A DNA stretch of 64,000 nucleotides from GCA-003244245 sp035606945. Lineage in GTDB: Bacteria; Actinomycetota; Actinomycetes; Mycobacteriales; Pseudonocardiaceae. Both the position numbers and the translations under genes were made by a program. Below, piece by piece: positions 16,658 to 23,617 of the stretch. Every line of letters begins with the position of its first letter. The first letter of the stretch is position 1. The notes under the pieces are model-generated. The model did not search any database. It was given only the letters and a program-made list of their open reading frames with translations, and had not been told where the DNA came from. The stretch lies in contig DATNDR010000126.1 in NCBI GenBank assembly GCA_035606945.1, positions 1 through 64,000 of the forward strand, written 5' to 3'.

Positions 16658-18265
16658 TCAGCGGGCTGGCTCGGCGGTGACCTCTGCGGGCGCGGTGTGC
16701 GGCGCAACCGTGGCGGGTACTGCGGGGTGCTCGTCGGGCAGCTCCGCGGGTGCCGGGGTACTGCCCATTGAGAAGGCCAGGCAGACCAGCGCCGCGAACA
16801 GGTAGCCCAGCGCGATGCCCGGGCTCGCGGCCCAGGCGACTTGCTCGCCGTGGATCAGGCCGATGAACGACAGCGCTGCCCCGGCCGCGCAGTACCCGGC
16901 CGCCCAGTAGTACCGCTTGTCGATGACGAACGCGGCGATCGCGCCGAGCACCAGGCCGGCCAGGATCGCCCCGCCGCCCAGCGTCTTGAGGCCGTCGTAA
17001 ACGACCCCCGCCTTGGCCAGCGCATCAGAACCGACCTTGGCCGCGCTGGTGCCGGCCGCGCTGAGCACGTTGTCGATCTGACCGCTGGCCCAGGCCGCGA
17101 CATTGGGGATGATCGCTAAGACGACAGCCACCGCGTGCGCCTTGGGTACCGAGACGAAGGCCTGCGCGCCGATCAGCAGCCCGATGTAGAGCAGGATCGG
17201 CACGATGGCGGGCAGCGGGATCAGCGCACCGAGCAGCCCGAACAGGCCGAGGAAGCACATCAGCGCGATCACCACACCCGACGCCAGCGAGTACGACGTC
17301 CGGCCGCCGGCCTCCTTCCAGCCCGGGTGCCCGATGTAGACGGCCGGTGGAAACGGGCTGCCCAGGGCGGCACCGACCACCGCGCCGGTGCCATCGGCCA
17401 GCAGCACGCTGCGCAGGTTGTAGCTGTCCCCGGCGACCGCCGCGCTTTCCACGTTGGTCATGCCCTCGCAGAAGTTGTAGATACCCAGCGGGATCGCGGT
17501 GGCCAGCAGCGGTGCCACCGCCGACAGGCCGCTGACCAGCAGCCGGAAGTTGAAGGTCGGCACAGCGATGGCAACGTCCTTGGCGGCCGCGACGACGTCC
17601 GGCGCGGACATGTAGCCGCCGATCCAGCCGATCGCGGAACCGACGAGTAGTGCGGCCACCCCGATCGGGATGTTGCCCGGCAACTTGCGGCCGGTGAAAA
17701 AGCCGATCACGATGATCGCGAACACCGGCAGCGCGATCCACAGGGCCTGCCACATCTGCGCCGCCGGGCGCATCGAGATGAACGCGATCGAGATGCCCGC
17801 CAGCGTTCCCAGCAGCGCCGCGCGCGGGGTGAAGCGGCGGATGTAGGGACCGACGAACGCGCCGATCAGCACTATCAGCCCGATGATGAACGACCAGGCC
17901 AGCCCCGCCTCCCAGGCCCGGATCGGGTCCCTGGTAGTCAAGAAGATCGGAAGCATGATCACGAACGTGACGATGAACATGTGCGGCACGCTGGGGCCAT
18001 AGGGCATCGCGCACACGTCGCTGCGATTCTCCCGGCGCGCCAGCCGCCGCGCCAGGAACGTGTAGTAGCCGTTGCCGATCAGCAGCTGGATCCCCAGCGC
18101 GGGCAGGATGATCCCGAACACCGCGGCCTGCGGGATCTGCACGACACCGACGCACAGCGACGTCAACACCAGCACGTTGACCAGCACGTTGAAACCGAGA
18201 CCGAATGCCGCGTTGAGGTCGCCGCCGACCCACCAGGGCAACCGCCTGCCGGTTTGGATGCTCAT
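16658..18265 (-). CDS. NCS2-family nucleobase-type permease, biuret operon
   Basis: A 535-residue membrane protein with 12-14 hydrophobic segments, related to the xanthine/uracil permease superfamily (opening WWVGGDLNAAFGLGFNVLVN; later ATAIPLGIYNFCEGMTNVES). In this operon it most likely imports a urea-like or ring nitrogen compound such as biuret, but substrate is inferred from context only. Its ATG at 18265 overlaps the stop of the upstream hydrolase gene in ATGA, showing translational coupling. The C-terminal tail is Ala/Pro/Glu-rich. Confidence 0.8.
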   Translation of the reverse strand: MSIQTGRRLPWWVGGDLNAAFGLGFNVLVNVLVLTSLCVGVVQIPQAAVFGIILPALGIQLLIGNGYYTFLARRLARRENRSDVCAMPYGPSVPHMFIVTFVIMLPIFLTTRDPIRAWEAGLAWSFIIGLIVLIGAFVGPYIRRFTPRAALLGTLAGISIAFISMRPAAQMWQALWIALPVFAIIVIGFFTGRKLPGNIPIGVAALLVGSAIGWIGGYMSAPDVVAAAKDVAIAVPTFNFRLLVSGLSAVAPLLATAIPLGIYNFCEGMTNVESAAVAGDSYNLRSVLLADGTGAVVGAALGSPFPPAVYIGHPGWKEAGGRTSYSLASGVVIALMCFLGLFGLLGALIPLPAIVPILLYIGLLIGAQAFVSVPKAHAVAVVLAIIPNVAAWASGQIDNVLSAAGTSAAKVGSDALAKAGVVYDGLKTLGGGAILAGLVLGAIAAFVIDKRYYWAAGYCAAGAALSFIGLIHGEQVAWAASPGIALGYLFAALVCLAFSMGSTPAPAELPDEHPAVPATVAPHTAPAEVTAEPAR

Positions 18266-18954
18266 TGCTGACCAACTCCGTTCGTCAGGACGTCCAGGTA
18301 GGCCGCCGAGGGGGCGACCCAGCCGAAGATGCCCCCCTGCGCGGCGATCATCGCCAGTCCGGCCTGCTGAAATTCCGGGAAGTAGGAGCCGACGCAGTCG
18401 GACAGCACCAGGCACTCGTAGCCACGGTCGTTGGCCTCCCGGACCGTGGTGTGCACACACACTTCCGTGGTCACGCCGGTGACGACCAGGTTGGTGATAC
18501 CCGCCGCCACCAGCAGCTCGTGCAGGCCGGTGGCGTAGAACGAACCCTTGCCCGGCTTGTCGATGACCGCCTCGCCGGCGCGCGGAGCCAGTTCGTCGAT
18601 GATGTCGTGGCCGTACTCGCCGCGGATCAGGATCCGGCCCTTGGGACCGGTGTCGCCGATGCGCAGCGTCGGGTTGCCGCGGTGGAGTTTGGCCGGCGGG
18701 CAGTCGGCCAGATCCGGCCGGTGGCCTTCCCGGGTGTGGATGACGGTTATCCCGGCCGTGCGGCTGGCCGCCAGCACCTGCTGCAGCGGCGGGATCACCG
18801 TCCGGAGCAGGCTCACGTCATTGCCCAGCGTCTCGCCGAAGCCTCCTGGTTCGACGAAATCGCGCTGCATATCGATGATCACCAGCGCGGTGTGCGCCGG
18901 TTCGAAGCGAAACGGGCCGGGGTCGGCGGGCACCGTGAGCCGGTCAGCCGGCAT
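18262..18954 (-). CDS. Isochorismatase-fold cysteine hydrolase, BiuH paralog
   Basis: A 230-residue cytosolic hydrolase with the catalytic triad of the family: Asp28 (IDMQRDF), Lys133 (IDKPGKGSFYAT) and Cys166 (TTEVCVHTT), plus Gln206 (AAQGG). It is clearly a paralog of the next upstream gene, which it overlaps by 11 bases. Family members cleave small amides such as biuret, ureidoacrylate or nicotinamide. Context favours biuret or a related ureide. Whether the two copies differ in substrate cannot be told. Confidence 0.8.
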   Translation of the reverse strand: MPADRLTVPADPGPFRFEPAHTALVIIDMQRDFVEPGGFGETLGNDVSLLRTVIPPLQQVLAASRTAGITVIHTREGHRPDLADCPPAKLHRGNPTLRIGDTGPKGRILIRGEYGHDIIDELAPRAGEAVIDKPGKGSFYATGLHELLVAAGITNLVVTGVTTEVCVHTTVREANDRGYECLVLSDCVGSYFPEFQQAGLAMIAAQGGIFGWVAPSAAYLDVLTNGVGQQ

Positions 18955-19672
18955 CAGGTTGTCCGCTGGTGGTGGCGGCGAGGACCGCCTCGGACGTGGC
19001 GACGCAGCCGAAGACCCCGCCCTGCATGGTCACCATCCGCAGCGCCGCGGTGTGGTTGCCCAGCTCGGTGGCCCCGGTGCAGTCGGACAGGACCAGGCAC
19101 TCGTAGCCCCGATCGTTGGCGTCGCGCATGGTGGTGTGCACGCAGACGTCGGTGGTGATGCCGGTCAGCACGAGGTGGGTGATGCCTTTCGTGCGCAGCA
19201 CCAGGTCGAGCTGGGTGGCGTAGAACGCTCCCTTGCCCGGCTTGTCGATCAGCACTTCACCGGGCAGCGGCGCCACCTCGGGAACGATCTCCCAGCCCGG
19301 CTCGCCGCGCACGAGGATGCGGCCCTGCGGCCCGGGGCCACCGATCTCAGCGCCGATCCGCGCCGAGCGCCACCGCTTGTTGGCCGGCAGGTCCGACAGG
19401 TCGGGGCAGTGACCCTCCCTGGTATGGATCACCTGTATACCGGTGGCCCTGGCGTGGGCCAGCATTTGCGCGGCGCCGGGCAGGCCGGCCCGGGTGAGTT
19501 CGATGTCGTAGCCCATCCGGTCGACGTATCCACCGGGACCGCAGAAGTCGACCTGCCAGTCGATGCAGATCAGCGCGACCCGGTCGGTGGTGACGGTGCC
19601 GTCGTAGGGCCACGGGTACGGGTCGGCGGCGACCGGGCCGATGGCCGCGAGGCGCGCGAGAGTGCGGGTCAT
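18944..19672 (-). CDS. biuH: Biuret hydrolase-like cysteine hydrolase
   Basis: A 242-residue isochorismatase-fold protein that would convert biuret to allophanate and ammonia. Asp38 (IDWQVDF), Lys144 (IDKPGKGAFYAT), Cys177 (TTDVCVHTT) and Gln217 (TMQGGV) have exactly the spacing I recall for Rhizobium BiuH (Asp36, Lys142, Cys175, Gln215). The ATG has the ribosome-binding site TAGGAGG. It follows the AtzF-like amidase gene by ten bases and overlaps the paralog downstream, so the four genes form one operon. Confidence 0.75.
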   Translation of the reverse strand: MTRTLARLAAIGPVAADPYPWPYDGTVTTDRVALICIDWQVDFCGPGGYVDRMGYDIELTRAGLPGAAQMLAHARATGIQVIHTREGHCPDLSDLPANKRWRSARIGAEIGGPGPQGRILVRGEPGWEIVPEVAPLPGEVLIDKPGKGAFYATQLDLVLRTKGITHLVLTGITTDVCVHTTMRDANDRGYECLVLSDCTGATELGNHTAALRMVTMQGGVFGCVATSEAVLAATTSGQPDAG

Positions 19673-19682
19673 GGTCGTCCTC

Positions 19683-21053
19683 CTACGGGTCGGTCAGCCC
19701 GGTTGCGACGAACAGCAGCGCCGGCTCGCAGAACGCGGGACCGATCAACGTGATGCTGGCCGGTCGCCCATCGGTGGTCTGGCCGGCCGGAACGGTGATC
19801 GCTGCGAGATCGAGCAGGTTGACGAACTGGGTGAACCGGCCCAGCACCGCGTTGCGCCGCAGGGGTTCCTCGGCGATCTCGTCGGTGGTGAACGTGGTCG
19901 GTACCGTGGGCATGATCAGCAGGTCGGCGCGCCGCCAGAGCTGATCGGTCCAGTTCCGCAACTCCTGCAGCCGGTGCCAGGCCCGGAAGGTGTCCGCGGC
20001 GGTGAACCGCCGACCCTCCTCGATCACCTGACGGGTGATCGGCAGCACGTCATCGGGATGTTGCGCGAAGAACGTCTCCAACTCGACCAGCCGCTCGGCG
20101 ACCCACGGTCCGTGATAAAGCAGCTCGCCGGCCTCGAGTAGCGGGTCGATCGTAGTCGGCACCAGGCCGCCGGAGTGTTGAGCGGCGCGGGTTACCGCGG
20201 CGTCGAACGCGTCGCGCATCGCGTCGTCGCCCTCGAAGTTCGAATCGGTCGGCCGTGCCAACCGCAGCCGTGAGTGCGGATGCGAGCGATTCCCAGGCGC
20301 CGGCCGCGACCAGGGATCCCCCGGATCAGGCCCTCTGATCACGCCCAACACCATCTCGGCGTCGGCGACATCGGCCGTCAAGATGCTCACGCAGTCCAGT
20401 GACCGGCAGGCCGGCACCACACCGGCGGTGCTGACCAGGCCGCGAGTCGGCTTGCAGCCGACGATCCCGTTCATCGCGGCCGGCACGCGTCCCGAGCCGG
20501 CCGTGTCAGTGCCCAGCGCGAAGCTGACCAGGCCGGCGGCCACCGCGACGGCGGAGCCGGAACTGGACCCGCCTGAGATCAGGCCGCCCCCGAACACGCT
20601 CTGGGCGACGCCATACGGCGACCGCGTGCCGGTCAACCCGGTCGCGAACTGGTCCATGTTGGTCTTGCCGACCACGATCGCGCCTGCGTCGACCAGGCGC
20701 TGCACGCAGCCGGCGTTGCGGCTCGGTCGGTAGCTGTACGCCGGGCAGCCAGCCGTGGTAGTCAAGCCGGCTACGTCGATGTTGTCCTTCACCGCGCACG
20801 GCACGCCGAACAGCGGCATTCCCGCGATGCCGCGGTCCTGCCGGATCCGGTCCAGCTCCACGGCGCGGTTCCGCAACTCGTGGTCGGGCCAGCGCGAGAT
20901 CCACACCGCGTCGTCGCCGCGAGCCGCGATCCGGGCCAGGACGACCTCCATGACTTGCATCGGTCGCAACTGCTCCGTTGCGTAGGCAACTTGGAGTCTG
21001 TGCACCCCGACGGGGTGAATCATTCCTGCTTCGACGGGTGAAATGCGGTGCAC
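19683..21053 (-). CDS. Allophanate hydrolase-like amidase (AtzF amidase domain)
   Basis: An amidase-signature enzyme of 456 residues with the Ser-cisSer-Lys machinery: Lys in GVPCAVKDNIDVAG and serines in GGSSSGSAVAV and TDTAGSGRVPA. The segments KTNMDQFATGLTGTRSPYG and RSLDCVSIL are typical of allophanate hydrolase (AtzF), which splits allophanate to ammonia and carbamate-type products. AtzF proteins of about 600 residues have a second C-terminal domain, which is absent here. It heads the operon with two BiuH-type hydrolases and a permease. The GTG start at 21053 is uncertain; ATG at 21023 is an alternative. Confidence 0.75.
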   Translation of the reverse strand: MHRISPVEAGMIHPVGVHRLQVAYATEQLRPMQVMEVVLARIAARGDDAVWISRWPDHELRNRAVELDRIRQDRGIAGMPLFGVPCAVKDNIDVAGLTTTAGCPAYSYRPSRNAGCVQRLVDAGAIVVGKTNMDQFATGLTGTRSPYGVAQSVFGGGLISGGSSSGSAVAVAAGLVSFALGTDTAGSGRVPAAMNGIVGCKPTRGLVSTAGVVPACRSLDCVSILTADVADAEMVLGVIRGPDPGDPWSRPAPGNRSHPHSRLRLARPTDSNFEGDDAMRDAFDAAVTRAAQHSGGLVPTTIDPLLEAGELLYHGPWVAERLVELETFFAQHPDDVLPITRQVIEEGRRFTAADTFRAWHRLQELRNWTDQLWRRADLLIMPTVPTTFTTDEIAEEPLRRNAVLGRFTQFVNLLDLAAITVPAGQTTDGRPASITLIGPAFCEPALLFVATGLTDP

Positions 21054-21217
21054 TCCGTCGATTGTCGACCGGTTGATGTCACCCGATGCCCGTGATTGTT
21101 ACATCCGGGTTACAGAGAGGGGCTGCGCTCGCACCTGGAGCTCACTCTTGTGTGCCGGCGAGTGCCAACTTCATACTCGAAGCTCCGCTATCGTTTCCGG
21201 AGTCCGGTCGAGCCGTC

Positions 21218-23044
21218 GTGAGGGCCCTTCGCGCTATCGCCGTGATAGCCATTGCTGCAGTTGTCGCGGCCCTGTCCGGCGCTTCGCCCGGGGCACTTTC
21301 TGCAGGCGCCGCCCCGCTGTCCACTGGCGCCGTGGCCACTGGCTTCGGCGGCGCGGTGGCCACCGTCGATGCTGACGCGAGCCGGGCCGGCATCGAAGTG
21401 CTTCGCGAGGGCGGCAACGCCGTCGACGCGGCGGTTGCGGCCGCCGCAACCCTAGGCGTGACCGAGCCATACTCCGCCGGGATCGGCGGTGGAGGATTTT
21501 TTGTCTACTTCCAGGCCGCCACGCATCGCGTCGTCACCCTGGACGGGCGGGAAACGGCACCGGCGGCGATGGGCCCCACCGCGTTCATCGATCCTGCGAC
21601 CGGGCGCGCGCTGCCCTTCGCCGATGCTGTCACCAGCGGCTTGTCGGTGGGCGTGCCGGGCACGCCGGCCACCTGGGCGCAGGTGCTCGATCGCTGGGGC
21701 ACGCGCAGCTTGGCCCAAGTGCTGCAACCGGCAATCCGGGTCGCCGACCGCGGGTTCGCGGTCGATGACACCTTCGCCCAGCAGACTCAGGACAACGCCG
21801 CCCGCTTCGCCCACTTCAGCTCCACGGCCGCGTTGTTCCTGCCGCACGGGCGCCCGCCGGTGGTCGGCAGCACCTTGCGCAACCCGGATCTAGCCCAGAC
21901 ATACCGGCAGATCGCCCACCACGGGGTGGGCTGGCTGTACCGCGGCGCGCTTGCCGGCGAGATCGTGAACGCGGCGCGGCACCCGCCGCTGGTCACCGGT
22001 GATCACTACAATGCCCGCCCCGGGTTGATGACAGCGTCGGATCTGGCTGCCTACCGCGCGATCGCGCGGGATCCGACCCACGTCCAGTACCGCGGCTTGG
22101 ACGTCTACAGCATGGGGCCGCCCTCGTCAGGTGGCTCAACGGTCGGCGAGGCGCTCAACATCCTTTCCCATGCCCAGCTGTCCCCGGCCGATCCGGTGGG
22201 TGCACTGCAGGATTATCTGGAGGCGAGCCGGCTCGCCTTCGCCGATCGCAACCGTTACGTCGCAGACTCCGGCCAGGTTGCGGTGCCCCTGGGCCAGCTG
22301 CTGTCGCCGGGTTTCGCCGCGCAGCGGGCCTGCCTGCTCGACCCGCGGCACGCGGCGACCGGCCCGGTACCGCCGGGTAATCCGGACGGCGACTACCACG
22401 GTTGCCCGGGACCGCGCGGATCGGCCGGCGAGGCGCCGGCCGAAGGCCCGAACACCACGAACCTGGTGACCAGCGACCGGTGGGGCAACGTGGTGGCCTA
22501 CACGCTGACCATCGAGCAGACCGGTGGTAGCGGGATCGTGGTACCCGGCCGCGGTTTCCTGCTGAACAACGAGCTGACCGACTTCGATTTCGCTCCCACC
22601 CAAGGCGCGCAACCGGACCCGAACCTGCCCGCGGCGGCAAAGCGACCGCGCAGCTCACTGGCCCCGACGATCATCCTCCGGCACGGGGCGCCGCTGCTCG
22701 CCGTCGGTTCCCCGGGCGGCGCGACGATCATCACGACCGTGTTGCAGATCCTGCTGAACCGGCTCGATCTCGGCATGACGTTGCCTGACGCCATCGCGGC
22801 ACCGCGGGCCAGCCAACGCAATACCGTCGCCACCGAGGCTGAGCCGGAGTTCTTGCACCGGTACGAGACGGCGCTGAAAGCTCGCGGTCAGCAATTCACG
22901 ACCAATTCGGAGATCGGCGCGGCGACCGGCTTGGAGTTCCTCGAATCCGGCAAGCTGCTCGCCGCGGCGGAGCCGGCCCGCCGTGGCGGCGGCAGCGCCC
23001 TGGTTGTGCACCCCGGTAACCCAGCCAGTAGTCCACCAGGGTGA
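21218..23044 (+). CDS. ggt: Gamma-glutamyltransferase, secreted
   Basis: This enzyme cleaves gamma-glutamyl bonds of glutathione and related peptides outside the membrane. The precursor starts with a Sec signal (RALRAIAVIAIAAVVAALSG, cleavage likely after ALSA). It self-cleaves before Thr413 in NTTNLVTSD, with the second subunit carrying GGSG, NNELTDFDF and the oxyanion motif GSPGGATI. The small subunit pattern REGGNAVDAAVAAAATLGV and EPYSAGIGGGGF is clear. I chose the GTG at 21218 because it begins the signal peptide; upstream ATG 21086 adds 44 residues. It diverges from the biuret operon. Confidence 0.88.
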   Translation: MRALRAIAVIAIAAVVAALSGASPGALSAGAAPLSTGAVATGFGGAVATVDADASRAGIEVLREGGNAVDAAVAAAATLGVTEPYSAGIGGGGFFVYFQAATHRVVTLDGRETAPAAMGPTAFIDPATGRALPFADAVTSGLSVGVPGTPATWAQVLDRWGTRSLAQVLQPAIRVADRGFAVDDTFAQQTQDNAARFAHFSSTAALFLPHGRPPVVGSTLRNPDLAQTYRQIAHHGVGWLYRGALAGEIVNAARHPPLVTGDHYNARPGLMTASDLAAYRAIARDPTHVQYRGLDVYSMGPPSSGGSTVGEALNILSHAQLSPADPVGALQDYLEASRLAFADRNRYVADSGQVAVPLGQLLSPGFAAQRACLLDPRHAATGPVPPGNPDGDYHGCPGPRGSAGEAPAEGPNTTNLVTSDRWGNVVAYTLTIEQTGGSGIVVPGRGFLLNNELTDFDFAPTQGAQPDPNLPAAAKRPRSSLAPTIILRHGAPLLAVGSPGGATIITTVLQILLNRLDLGMTLPDAIAAPRASQRNTVATEAEPEFLHRYETALKARGQQFTTNSEIGAATGLEFLESGKLLAAAEPARRGGGSALVVHPGNPASSPPG

Positions 23045-23421
23045 CGGACCCGGATTACCCACCACGGTCCCGTCTTCATGATCACGGAATGTGTGTCTAC
23101 GGCGACATGTCGTGTCGTCCTCGACACCCACACCGCGATCATGGGCACGGCCCTTTCCGCCTGCATGGTGATGGTTTGTCAGCGGTGGGTTCGGCGCGGT
23201 AAGCGGCGCAGTCAGCCGAGCTGATCACGGCCTGGCAGCGATCGGTGACGTTGGGCGAAGCCTGTTTCCACTGGCAGTCTCCGACGGACCGTTGGTCGCT
23301 TATCGGGATGACTTGAGTGGCGACACCACACGAAGGCGGTTAAGCTACACCCAAGTGAGTTAATGAGTTCCTCACTGTACGTCACTGTACGTTCCGGTAT
23401 ATCCAGTAACTGGAGGTGAAG
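23045..23421. other. Intergenic region with short repeats
   Basis: After ggt there is an inverted repeat GTGTCG/CGACAC around 23111-23128. Closer to the next ORF, CACTGTACGT is tandemly repeated at about 23372-23391. I see no recognisable gene. The AT-richer segment TTAAGCTAC near 23340 could contain a -10 region for the short ORF that follows. Confidence 0.35.
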
Positions 23422-23523
23422 ATGACCCCCGTCTGCACTATCGCGCCCATTGCCACCGCCGACCCCGGCGGTGTCGAGATCGGCCAGTATGCGCCAGACC
23501 AGTACGGGGTAGAGGTCGGCTGA
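23422..23523 (+). CDS. 33-residue peptide ORF with a perfect ribosome-binding site
   Basis: The ORF starts with ATG seven bases after GGAGGTG, the best ribosome-binding site in this part of the window, and ends with TGA after 33 codons. The product begins MTPVCTIAPIATADPGG and ends QYAPDQYGVEVG; it has one cysteine, no signal peptide and two Gln-Tyr/Asp-Tyr repeats. I do not recognise the family. It lies 94 bases before the EAL protein gene. It could be a small protein, a ribosomally made peptide precursor, or a leader peptide. Confidence 0.45.
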   Translation: MTPVCTIAPIATADPGGVEIGQYAPDQYGVEVG

Positions 23524-23617
23524 GTCCCCGCCAACCCCGCCCCATCCACCGAACACGCGCTGATCGGGGCTGTAGGCGGGAGAGGATGCAGCCCTTAAGC
23601 CACCGCTGGAGGCTCGT

